Positions 1 to 7,316 of a DNA stretch of 42,059 bases are shown one piece after another (position 1 is the stretch's first letter; every line of letters starts with the position of its first letter). The DNA comes from Cellulomonas sp. SG140 (GTDB lineage: Bacteria > Actinomycetota > Actinomycetes > Actinomycetales > Cellulomonadaceae). The stretch lies in NCBI RefSeq assembly GCF_025770785.1, contig NZ_JANZLA010000014.1:1-42059 (forward strand). Reading direction: 5' to 3'. Under the pieces are notes generated by a model. The model made no database searches. It was not told the origin of the DNA and saw only the letters and a program-made list of their open reading frames with translations. Position numbers and translations under genes: made by a program.

Positions 1-76
1 GTCGAGTGCGGAGCCTGACCTCCGGGCCGCGGCCAAAGCCACCATCGTTGACCTGCCGCGAGGCGCTTCCAGCAGA

Positions 77-121
77 GGGTCAATCCCACCCCGTCGCCAC
101 AGGGTCAATTCCAACCCGTCG
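77..121. repeat. Two 20-bp direct repeats
   Basis: Two copies of a 20-nt motif beginning gggtcaat and ending cccgtcg lie at 77-96 and 102-121, 25 nt apart start to start, and differ at two positions. Closely spaced repeats of this kind occur near the ends of some insertion sequences. No transposase is attached here, so an IS-end remnant is only an inference. Confidence 0.5.
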
Positions 122-379
122 TTGACAACGCGACGCCCGAGCCGCTGCCTTGGCCTCCGCGTCACGTCGACCGTGGTCGAGAGCCAGTGCGCCGAGCCAA
201 GTCAGCAGCGCGGCACCAAGAGCGGCGACGACCGGTATCCACAACGAGACGCCACTGGCCGTTGATTGGTCGAGGCCCGACGCCGACAGCACGCCCGTGC
301 CATCGGCACGTGCGGGCGTCCGCTTGAGCAGCGAAGGAAAGGCCGCCGATGGGTGTCGGTCGCGGGCGTTGTTGACCAC
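80..379 (-). CDS. Possible membrane protein fragment
   Basis: This is a weakly supported open frame of 99 codons with a GTG start. Around residues 43-68 it has a hydrophobic stretch that looks like one membrane segment, followed by a basic, alanine-rich tail. I do not recognise a family. Its last codons run into the two 20-bp repeats at 77-121, so the original 3' end may have been replaced by mobile DNA. No good ribosome binding site is visible. It could equally be a chance frame in GC-rich DNA. Confidence 0.25.
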   Translation of the reverse strand: MVNNARDRHPSAAFPSLLKRTPARADGTGVLSASGLDQSTASGVSLWIPVVAALGAALLTWLGALALDHGRRDAEAKAAARASRCQRRVGIDPVATGWD

Positions 380-529
380 CGCCCGCAGGCCATCGAGACC
401 CGCGTCAGTGGCTCAGGAAGCACCCATCACGTGCCGATTGGGCGACGCACCGAAGTGGTGGGCACCGGATCAGGCAAGACCCTCTGCCGTAACTGAGCCG
501 CCGCCTTGGCCCTGACCCTGCGTCGGACA

Positions 530-1348
530 TCACGCACGAATGAGGAGTTCAAGCATCTCCTGCCGCTGCGTCATGCGCCCAGCGACCCTCGCTCCTCCTT
601 GGCCGAGCGGTCCACCAGCGGGCTCAAGCCAAGCACGCTGCGCCCAACTCACTTCGGTGCCCAAACCGCGCGCTCCCAGGACCATCATCACCCAGCCCGT
701 CACTCCCGAGTTCGGCAAGATCAGCGGCACGCCCGCCTCGCGCACGTTCCACCGCCTGTTCCGCCCGTCCCTCCGGGCCGAGGGCGAGCGCAACGTACTC
801 AGCCGCCGCCGCGTACCGACCCGCTTGGCCAAGCCCTCTTCCGGCATCGCGCTGCTTTGATCTCTACGGCAACGACGCTCACAACCGGGGACAACAGCTG
901 AGCGCAGGTACCAGGTGCTGCCGGCGATGCGAACCCAGCCACGAGCTTCCAGAAGCGGGCCCACCACCTTGGTCAACCAGCGCGCTGAGACCTTCCCCAG
1001 CACGCCGAGCCTCGACACGTCCGCGACCCCGCCTTCACGCTCCAGAATCCGCAGCGTCATGAGTAGCCGCCGTTCTGGGACTGCGAGCAGCGCCCCGTCG
1101 GCGCGGCGGGTCAGCTCGCGACCCGCGAAATGGACATGAACGACATCGATCACCCCGTACTCACACGGGACCTCAAGGAACGTGCCGAGCGTGTCGTTGC
1201 CGTCGCCATCGGGCGGTGTCGGCACCAGCAGCTCAGGGACGCGCATCACTGGGACGATCAGATCCGCCTCACCACCGCGCATGACCGTAGCTCGACGGTC
1301 GAGCAACGTGGACATGGAGGCGACGGTACGGGCACGAACTGATCGCAC
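530..1348 (-). pseudogene. Decayed nuclease-like gene (several frameshifts)
   Basis: One frame is open throughout, but the protein it encodes switches character. The first ~165 residues look real: an EYGVIDVV segment, then a helical region resembling a winged helix and ending in TWYLRSAVV. From about 888 down to 800 the sensible protein continues in a second frame (VVSVVAVEIKAARCRK). Near 810-735 a third frame reads AGRYAAAAEYVALALG. After that the first frame resumes with EAGVPLILPNSGV. Joined together, these pieces give a continuous protein with an E-x-K core (VEIK) and an upstream Asp, as in PD-(D/E)xK nuclease folds. At least three indels are needed, so the gene is probably dead. An in-frame ATG at 1315 is an alternative start. 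The family assignment is tentative. Confidence 0.5.
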
Positions 1349-1445
1349 CTCGGGCGATCGAGGACTCGCGAGCCCCCGCGGACACGCACAAGCCAGGGCG
1401 TGTCTCCCATAGTTGCGGGTCTGGTGGGGAGAGTGGTCCGGGACC

Positions 1446-1559
1446 AGCGGCTACTTCCAGCGTGTGCGGTGGCTGCACGACGTTGGCGAAGATCCCGTCG
1501 TGCTGTGGGCGCAGGTCGTCGATGGCTGGGAGGCGCGGAAGGTCGACGAGCGAGCAGGT
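1446..1559 (+). pseudogene. Fragment resembling DUF6881
   Basis: About 38 codons on the plus strand encode a segment containing RVRWLHDVGEDPVVL and DGWEARKVDE. This matches my memory of the DUF6881 pattern (V.W.HD..DEPVVLY followed by D.WE.RKVE). Such proteins are small, of about 90-100 residues and unknown function. The frame has no convincing start, and past about 1560 it reads into the antisense of the adjacent transposase, so the C-terminal half is missing. The simplest reading is that the IS5-type element interrupted or replaced the end of this gene. Confidence 0.4.
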
Positions 1560-2411
1560 CTGGTCCCGCGCCCGCGCTGGTTCCTGACCCTGTTACGCGC
1601 GGGTCCAGGTGATGCAGGCGGCGAGGACGACGGCGGCGCGGTTGGTGATGGCGAGCTTGTCGTATCGAGTGGCCAAGCCGCGCCATAGCTTGGTCAGTGC
1701 GAAGTGACGTTCGACGACGTTGCGGCCGCAGTAGGCGGTGGCGTCGAGCCCGGGAGGTCGCCCGCCGCGGACGCCGCGTCGCCGCCGGGCCGCAATCGTG
1801 TCGGACTTCTCGAGAATCACGACCTTGATGCCGCGGGCGCGCAACGCCACGCGGTAGGCGCCCGCGGAGTACGCCTTGTCGGCGACGACGGCGTCGGGTC
1901 GGGTGCGTAGTCGGCCCGCGCCCAGGCGTGGGACGCGGATGTCGGCCAGGACCGTCGCGAGCAGCGCACCGTCGTTGCGGTGCCCGCCAGTCACGACCGC
2001 GGCCAAACGGCGGCCACGTCCGTCGACCGCTGCGTGGATCTTCGTCGTCAGTCCGCCACGCGAACGTCCGACGTCGTGACCTGCTGGTTCACATTCCTCG
2101 AGCGACAGATTCCTGTGATTCGACCTGGCCCCCTGTGTCCTGCTCGGGGCGTGTCGTGTTCGTTGCGTGCTGGTGAGCGCGCGCAATCGTGGCCTCCACC
2201 GACACGATCTAGTCGATCTGACCGGCCGCGTCGGCCTCCGCCAGCAACCGGGCCAGCACCCGGTCCCAGGTTCCGTCCGCGGCATAGCGGCGATGCCGCT
2301 TCCAGACCGTCTGCCACGGCGCGAACTGCTCGCGCGGAAGATCCCGTGGCTTGGGACGGTGCTCCGCACCCTGGCGCTGGATCGGCGCGGTTGACCCCCG
2401 GCCGGTCCGGG
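1560..2411 (-). mobile_element. IS5-family insertion sequence remnant
   Basis: The element is defined by its damaged transposase. The left limit is set where the DUF6881-like frame stops making sense. The right limit is set at the palindrome that begins at 2412. I found no matching terminal inverted repeats or target duplication by eye, so both limits are approximate and the element is probably truncated at the transposase 5' end. Confidence 0.55.
1593..2400 (-). pseudogene. IS5-family transposase, broken
   Basis: The C-terminal half (stop at 1593) is a clear IS5-family DDE transposase. It has a GGLTTKIH entry segment, a DKAYS block around 1870 that supplies one acidic residue, and a GRNVVERHFALTKLWRG block with the catalytic Glu and K/R pair. 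The N-terminal half lies in another frame: APWQTVWKRHRRYAADGTWDR is readable around 2235-2315. That frame is interrupted by a TAG at 2209-2211, where the family usually has Trp, and it ends before the DDE part. Further upstream, near 2345-2365, the expected R-T-G-x-P-W-R-D segment is scrambled by another small indel, and the first ~45 residues are absent. Many relatives join two ORFs by programmed frameshift, but the stop and the missing start make this copy inactive. Confidence 0.8.
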
Positions 2412-2448
2412 CTGAGGCATCGCTCCGGTAACCGAAGCGATGCCTCAG
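2412..2448. repeat. 37-bp near-perfect palindrome
   Basis: A 13-bp arm at 2412-2424 is mirrored exactly at 2436-2448. The 11 bases between them also pair except at one position, giving one long hairpin centred on 2430. It lies 33 nt past the stop of the leftward gene at 2481-3053, where a terminator would act, but no T-run follows on either strand. It could be a terminator of the type common in actinobacteria or a mobile palindromic element at the edge of the IS remnant. Confidence 0.65.
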
Positions 2449-2480
2449 AGCATGGTCCGTGCCGGCTCCAAGGTACGCTG

Positions 2481-3053
2481 CTACTTCAAGGCAAGCGCGC
2501 CGCCTCCGGCGGCGCTCCCTCCGGCGGACTTGCCGCGCCTCGCAATCAGTCCGCGCAGCCTGCCCAATCTCGCTCTCAGGCGATACCCGCCATGCCGCGA
2601 GACAGACTGTTCTCCCGTCCTTAGGTCAACCCTGAGAACACTTTTCCGTCGGTGGCGTACCGGCGCGGTCAAGTAATGAATCTCCAACTCTACACGATGC
2701 TCGTCTGTCTCTTGGTGCGAAATGCGGAACGCACAATCGGCACCTGGGCTGATTAGTGCGTAGAACAATGGCCCGTGTGGCTGGTGGTCTGCTAAATGCC
2801 CGAATGTTACCCGGGGTTCAACGTTAATCGCCGAAGCGTCACCAATGTTCCAGAGGTGGACGTCTTTCCAGGTGTGAAAGCCTGTGACGCGGACCCGCCA
2901 ATCGACCCTTGGCCGATCACGGTACGCCTGCAAAACGGTCCAGACCGCCGCCAGCGCTGCGATGGCGGCGAGAGAGGAAGTTATCCACCAACCCCCATCT
3001 AGCCACCATGGGAGTGCCTGAGTCGGGACTTCAGGTGCTTGGATGTGCACCAC
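2481..3053 (-). CDS. Hypothetical single-span membrane protein
   Basis: This protein of about 190 residues is of unknown function. It starts at GTG 3053 or the adjacent GTG 3050, with GGAG about 10 nt upstream. A short N-terminal stretch precedes one membrane segment near residues 22-43 (WWITSSLAAIAALAAVW), followed by a soluble domain of ~120 residues with no motif I recognise. The last ~17 residues are Gly/Ala/Ser-rich, come from GC-rich repetitive DNA and may be an acquired tail. Much of the gene is less GC-rich than the rest of the window, suggesting horizontal acquisition. It stands alone between the IS remnant and the tRNA. Confidence 0.6.
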   Translation of the reverse strand: MVHIQAPEVPTQALPWWLDGGWWITSSLAAIAALAAVWTVLQAYRDRPRVDWRVRVTGFHTWKDVHLWNIGDASAINVEPRVTFGHLADHQPHGPLFYALISPGADCAFRISHQETDEHRVELEIHYLTAPVRHRRKSVLRVDLRTGEQSVSRHGGYRLRARLGRLRGLIARRGKSAGGSAAGGGALALK

Positions 3054-3628
3054 CCAAGGTTAACTCCGGTCGATCCGCGGGAACTAACTCATGACTCGTT
3101 GAGGCACGCACGCCGAACTCGGCTCACAGCTGGACGCCGAGACTTCGACGAAACCGATCCCGACTTTGTGCATGAACAGCATGCCGACTTCGACGACGCG
3201 ATTGGAGCAAGGGAACGCTCTCGGAGTCGGTGACGGTGGCTCACTGCCCGTCGGTTCGACGGCCGAGGTGACCGCTCGGCGGTCCAAGCAGAGGGGCGTG
3301 CGGTTGTGTCGAGGACTAGTGCCGTTCGCCACAGACGTGGGACGGGCCGGTTCTTGCGTGCTGGATGGGGGGAGCAACGCCGGCGCTACCGATGGGGCAG
3401 GGCGTCTCGAGCAGCGAGGTCCCTATCGGATCTCTTCGCCGCAGACGGCCGTCATCCCTCGCGAACGCTGGGGCGCTGAGGACTCGTCCCCACCAACTCA
3501 AGGCCCGGACCGTTCAAGGACTCGGACGGTCTCTTGCTCTGCGTCCCGAAGGCCCAAGTCATGCCCATATCAGGCATGGACGGACTTCTGCCAACCCAAG
3601 GCGCCGACTTTCACCAACCACTCAGGAG
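3054..3628. other. Gene-free stretch
   Basis: About 575 bases lie between the hypothetical membrane protein gene and tRNA-Thr. Open frames exist on both strands, but none has a plausible start with a ribosome binding site or a protein-like composition. I see no strong hairpin, RNA gene or repeat array. It probably belongs to the same decayed region as the sequence to its left. Confidence 0.5.
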
Positions 3629-3702
3629 AGCCCCCTGTCGGATTCGAACCGACGACCTGCCGCTTACAAGGCGGCTGCTCTGGCCAGCTGAGCTAAGGAG
3701 GC
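3629..3702 (-). tRNA. tRNA-Thr (anticodon TGT)
   Basis: The 74-nt sequence folds as a standard cloverleaf. The acceptor stem pairs GCCTCCT with AGGGGGC (one G-U pair), the D arm contains AGCTCAGCTGG, the anticodon loop is CTTGTAA with anticodon TGT at 3666-3668, and the T arm contains GGTTCGAATCC. It reads ACA (and probably other ACN) codons. No CCA is encoded: the discriminator T at 3629 is followed by CTC. The 3' end faces the decayed region on the left. Confidence 0.95.
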
Positions 3703-3719
3703 GAGGGGGTCCAGCGTAA

Positions 3720-3740
3720 CGACCGCCACGACGGCGGTCG
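3720..3740 (-). terminator. Hairpin after DsbA-like gene
   Basis: An 8-bp perfect stem (cgaccgcc / ggcggtcg) with a 5-nt loop lies 32 nt past the stop of the DsbA-like gene and just upstream of tRNA-Thr. There is no T-tract. It probably separates that transcript from the tRNA. Confidence 0.5.
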
Positions 3741-3772
3741 CCACGCCGGACCCACGGGTGGGCCGGGGTGGA

Positions 3773-4699
3773 TCAGCCCTTGGCCGCCTTGGCGGTGTTC
3801 ACCTTCGCCAGCAGCGCGCCGGGGGTGCTCCAGAAGCCGGCGTCCGAGGAGTTCTGGCCGCCGACCTGCTTGCCGTCGATCAGGATCGTCGGCGTCGCGA
3901 TGCCGCCGAGCGTGTCGTTGGCGTGCTGGGTGGCCGCCGCGAGGAACGGGGCGTAGGTGCGCCACGTGCCGGTCTTGGTGGCCGACCCGGCCTTGTACGT
4001 ACCCGTGACGGTGTCGGTGAAGTGCGCGATCACGCTGTCCGGAACGCCTGCCGACTTGGCGATGTCACCGATCTTGGCGTCGGCCAGGCCGGGGGTGTTC
4101 TCCGCGGGCTGGCCGTTGAAGAGGGCCGTCATGAACGCCGTGAACTTGTCCGGCGCCTGGTCGGCCACCACCATCAGCGCGTTGCCGGCGCGGGTGGAGT
4201 AGAAGGTGCCGAGCGAGCTCGGGTCGAGGAAGGAGAGCGGCTGGAAGACGACGGTGACGCCGCCCTCCTTGATCAGGGTGTCGATGTCGGCGGAGTTGAT
4301 CTTGTCGAACTGCTGGCAGATGGGGCACTGCATGTCGAAGTAGATGGTCAGCGTGGTGTCGTTGGCACCGGCCACGCCGACACCGCCCGAGCTGATGGGG
4401 ATGCCGCCGGAGCTGTCCGCCGTCTTGGGCTTGGTGACGGAGTCGAGGCTCGGCGCCGTGACGTTGGTGCCGCCACCGCCGTAGGCGACCTTGCCGTAGG
4501 CGTCCTTGGCGGCCTTGTTGTTGATCAGCACGGTGGCGACGACGCCGATCAGCACGACGACGGCGAGGACCAGCCCGCCGATGGCGAGCATGCGGTTGCG
4601 GCGCTCCTTGCGCTGCTGCTCCTGGCGCATCTGCAGCGCCTTGGCGCGAGCGTCGTCACGGCGCTGCGCCTTGCTGGGGCGGGGTTCGTTGGTGGGCAT
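3773..4699 (-). CDS. Membrane-anchored DsbA-like thioredoxin-fold protein
   Basis: The protein has 308 residues. A charged, coiled-coil-like cytoplasmic stretch (1-36) precedes one membrane segment (about 37-59), a Gly/Ser-rich linker and an extracytoplasmic thioredoxin fold. The active site is C125-P-I-C128 in MQCPICQQ, and a cis-Pro-like segment ATPTILIDG lies near the C-terminus, as in the DsbA/thioredoxin_4 family. It probably makes or exchanges disulfides in exported proteins. The start at 4699 is chosen because CAGGAG sits 7 nt upstream; the open frame runs on upstream but only through antisense of the next genes. A small membrane protein gene and a Ser/Thr kinase gene follow upstream on the same strand. 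Confidence 0.85.
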   Translation of the reverse strand: MPTNEPRPSKAQRRDDARAKALQMRQEQQRKERRNRMLAIGGLVLAVVVLIGVVATVLINNKAAKDAYGKVAYGGGGTNVTAPSLDSVTKPKTADSSGGIPISSGGVGVAGANDTTLTIYFDMQCPICQQFDKINSADIDTLIKEGGVTVVFQPLSFLDPSSLGTFYSTRAGNALMVVADQAPDKFTAFMTALFNGQPAENTPGLADAKIGDIAKSAGVPDSVIAHFTDTVTGTYKAGSATKTGTWRTYAPFLAAATQHANDTLGGIATPTILIDGKQVGGQNSSDAGFWSTPGALLAKVNTAKAAKG

Positions 4700-4743
4700 G
4701 GCTGTACTCCTGGTTCCGGGTTGCTGCGGGGACGGACGGCTGC

Positions 4744-5217
4744 TCAGGCAGGCAGCGGCGGTCCCCGGTGCGGCCGGACGTGCACCAGCCACCGGTCCAG
4801 GCGCACCCGCGGAGCGGGCAGCGGCGGTCGTGGGCGACGCGCGACCGGCAGCGGCCGGTCGGCGGGCGCCGGACGGGTCAGGGCGGCGCGGACCAGGGCC
4901 GCCGCGGCACGAGCCGCCCGCAGCAGCACCGTGCCGAGCCCCAGCCCGCCCGCGACGAGAGCGAGGTGCAGCGCGAGCACCGGGAGCGCGACGGACAGCA
5001 GGACGACGACGCCGCTGGGCGCGGATCCGAGACCGAGGGTGCCGGCCGGGCAGTCCGCCCGGTCCCGCAGCACCAGCAGGTCGATGCCGAGCCGTCCCCA
5101 GGAACCGGTGGTCACGCACTCGTGCAGCAGCACGCGGCCCTGGGTCAGCACGACGCCCGCACCGGCGGTCAGCAGGGCAGCGGCCAGCGCCGCACCGTGC
5201 CGTCCGCTCGCGCGCAT
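4744..5217 (-). CDS. Small membrane protein of unknown function
   Basis: The protein has 157 residues from ATG 5217; in-frame GTG codons further upstream look less likely. It has a hydrophobic N-terminal segment (about 8-25), a loop with two cysteines (in HECVTT and RADCPAG), a second long hydrophobic region (about 67-100) and an Arg/Pro-rich cytoplasmic tail. The paired cysteines would lie outside the membrane, next to the gene for a DsbA-like protein, so they may form a disulfide; that is an inference. I do not recognise a family. It lies between the kinase and DsbA-like genes on the same strand and may be co-transcribed. Confidence 0.6.
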   Translation of the reverse strand: MRASGRHGAALAAALLTAGAGVVLTQGRVLLHECVTTGSWGRLGIDLLVLRDRADCPAGTLGLGSAPSGVVVLLSVALPVLALHLALVAGGLGLGTVLLRAARAAAALVRAALTRPAPADRPLPVARRPRPPLPAPRVRLDRWLVHVRPHRGPPLPA

Positions 5218-5310
5218 GGCGCCAGGGTAGGGCAGCGACCTGTCGGGACGGCATCCGCCGGACGGGTCCACGGCCTGCGTCGTCGTGCGTGCGCGCCGGG
5301 GCCGCGCGGG

Positions 5311-7107
5311 TCAGGCGCTCGGCAGCGTCGGGGTGGGCAGCGGGGACCAGACGATGGCGCCGCCGTCCAGCACCCGCACCAGGAGCATCGCCGTCACGCC
5401 GAGGGCCAGCAGCACCAGCACCAGCGCACCGAGCCAGTTGGGGGTGACCACCCACAGCGCCCGCCGCGCACCGAGCCGCGTCATGGCGGAGAGCGGGCCG
5501 AACCACAGCAGCACCACGCCGGCGAGCACGACGAGGCCCACCAGCACCGACGCCGTCGGACCCTGCAGCGGGCCGCCCTGGTGACTGGTGCCGACCGTCC
5601 AGCGCCCCGTGCCGACCAGCCACCAACCGATGCCCAGACCGATCACCATCACGCTCGCCGCGACCAGCACGCTCGGCACCAGGCCGAGCACCGCGCGCAG
5701 CAGGTGCCAGGGGCTGGAGACGGTGGCGACCAGGCGGTCCGAGGCCCGGACACCGTGCTTCTCCCGCCGGCCGTGCATCGCCTCGACGGTGGAGCCGAAC
5801 GCCCGCACCAGCAGCACCACCGCACCGACGACGATCAGGGTGCGCCCCGGCCACGAGGCACCCGCGGCGGCGACCAGCAGGCCGAGGGCCGCCACCGACC
5901 CCCACCGGCGGCGGGCGTGCGGCCGCACGTAGCCGGACCCTTCCTCGGCCGGCCCCGTCGACTCGTCGAGGTCCTCCTCGATCCACTCGACGGCCTCGTC
6001 GACGTCCACCGGACGCACCCGCCACGGGTGGCGCGGGTCCGTGCCGTCGTCGTACGGCTCGTCGAGCTCGCCGTCGGGCTCGTCGTCGTCGGGCTCGGCA
6101 CCGTCGTCCAGCCGGATGTCGTCGCCGTCTCCCGCGTCACCGGGCGCGAAGGCGCGCGTGCGACCGTCGTTCGCCCCCCGACCGGCGAGCGCGACGGTGG
6201 CGCCCGCACCCGCCGCACCCACCCGCGCCGGCACGGCCACCGTGCCGGCCGCGTCCGCTCCGCTCAGCACGCGGGTCGCCGCGCCGTCCACCGGATCACC
6301 GTCCACCGCGGCCGTCCGCAGGGCCGAGACCACGTCGTCCGCCGCGAGGCGCCGCTGCGGGTCGGGGTCCAGCGCCCGGCGCAGCGCCCCCGCCGTCACC
6401 GGGCCCAGGTCCGCCAGGTCCGCCGAGCCGGTCCGCGCCCGCGCCAGGACCACGTCCACCGCCCCGCTGCCGAAGGGCGGCCGCCCGGTCGCCGCGAACG
6501 CGAGCACCGCAGCCCAGCCCCACAGGTCGCTGCCCGGGCTCGGCTCGGCACCCGACAGCAGCTCGGGTGCGAGGTAGCCGGGCGTGCCCATCACCAGGCC
6601 GGTGGAGGTCAGGTGCTCGTCCCCCGCGTCCTGCGCGATGCCGAAGTCGATCAGCACGGGGCCGTGGTCGGTGAGCAGCACGTTGGACGGCTTCAGGTCG
6701 CGGTGCACCACGCCGGCGGCGTGCACGGCCGCGAGCGCGTCGCGCAGGCCGGCGGCGAGGTCGGCGAGCTCCTCGGCGCCGAGCGGGCCGCGCGCGTGCA
6801 CGCGGGCGGCGAGGTCCTGCCCGTCGACCAGCTCGGTGACCAGGAACGCCTCGGTGGAGTCGACCTCGGCGTCGAGCACCGCGGCGACGGCCGGGTGCCG
6901 CAGCCGTTGCAGCGCCGCGACCTCGCGCATCAGCCGCGCGCGGGCGGCCGCGTCGGCACCGACGTGCGGGTGCAGCAGCTTGAGCGCCACCGGCGAGCCA
7001 CCGCCGTCGACCGCGCGGTAGACGGTCCCCATGCCCCCCGCACCGAGCGGGGAGACGACGGTGTAGCCACCGATCTCCGACCCCGGCGCCAGACCGATCC
7101 GCTCCAT
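5311..7107 (-). CDS. Ser/Thr protein kinase with multi-span C-terminus
   Basis: The protein has 598 residues. The kinase domain (about 12-270) is complete: glycine loop G22-AGGMG-27, Lys43 in VALK, HRDLKPSN at 135-142, DFG at 154-156 and GTPGYLAPE after it. A Pro/Ala linker and a very acidic stretch follow, then roughly five hydrophobic membrane segments in the last 200 residues. Unlike PknB types it has no PASTA repeats, and the usual single membrane span is replaced by a polytopic tail. Substrates cannot be read from the sequence. The start at 7107 puts the glycine loop at the normal distance from the N-terminus. The gene is divergent from otsA, with about 210 bp between them. Confidence 0.9.
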   Translation of the reverse strand: MERIGLAPGSEIGGYTVVSPLGAGGMGTVYRAVDGGGSPVALKLLHPHVGADAAARARLMREVAALQRLRHPAVAAVLDAEVDSTEAFLVTELVDGQDLAARVHARGPLGAEELADLAAGLRDALAAVHAAGVVHRDLKPSNVLLTDHGPVLIDFGIAQDAGDEHLTSTGLVMGTPGYLAPELLSGAEPSPGSDLWGWAAVLAFAATGRPPFGSGAVDVVLARARTGSADLADLGPVTAGALRRALDPDPQRRLAADDVVSALRTAAVDGDPVDGAATRVLSGADAAGTVAVPARVGAAGAGATVALAGRGANDGRTRAFAPGDAGDGDDIRLDDGAEPDDDEPDGELDEPYDDGTDPRHPWRVRPVDVDEAVEWIEEDLDESTGPAEEGSGYVRPHARRRWGSVAALGLLVAAAGASWPGRTLIVVGAVVLLVRAFGSTVEAMHGRREKHGVRASDRLVATVSSPWHLLRAVLGLVPSVLVAASVMVIGLGIGWWLVGTGRWTVGTSHQGGPLQGPTASVLVGLVVLAGVVLLWFGPLSAMTRLGARRALWVVTPNWLGALVLVLLALGVTAMLLVRVLDGGAIVWSPLPTPTLPSA

Positions 7108-7316
7108 GACGGAACGGTATCCGCGCACCGTCCGGGCGCCAGCGCGCGGCGCCGCAGGGCCTCGAGCCGAGCCGCGAACCGGTGGCGTCAGCCCCGCCGC
7201 CCGCGTCGTCACCAGACCCCCACCAGCAGGTTCACCAGCATCTTCACCGGGCGACCGCACCCGAACGCCGCTAGTTTGGACGGCACCGCCCGAAGGAGCT
7301 GATCGCGCTGTCCCAC

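Noticed and set aside
3166..3696. Plus-strand open frame running into the tRNA
   Set aside because: It reads through the antisense of tRNA-Thr and has no start signal or recognisable protein features.
4768..7302. Very long plus-strand open frame opposite the DsbA-like and kinase genes
   Set aside because: Its product is Arg/His/Gln-rich low-complexity sequence, typical of the antisense of high-GC genes. The minus strand encodes clear kinase motifs.
7108..7316. Promoter for otsA at TAGTTT (7272-7277)
   Set aside because: A plausible -10, but the nearest TTCACC -35-like box is 23 nt away, too far to support.
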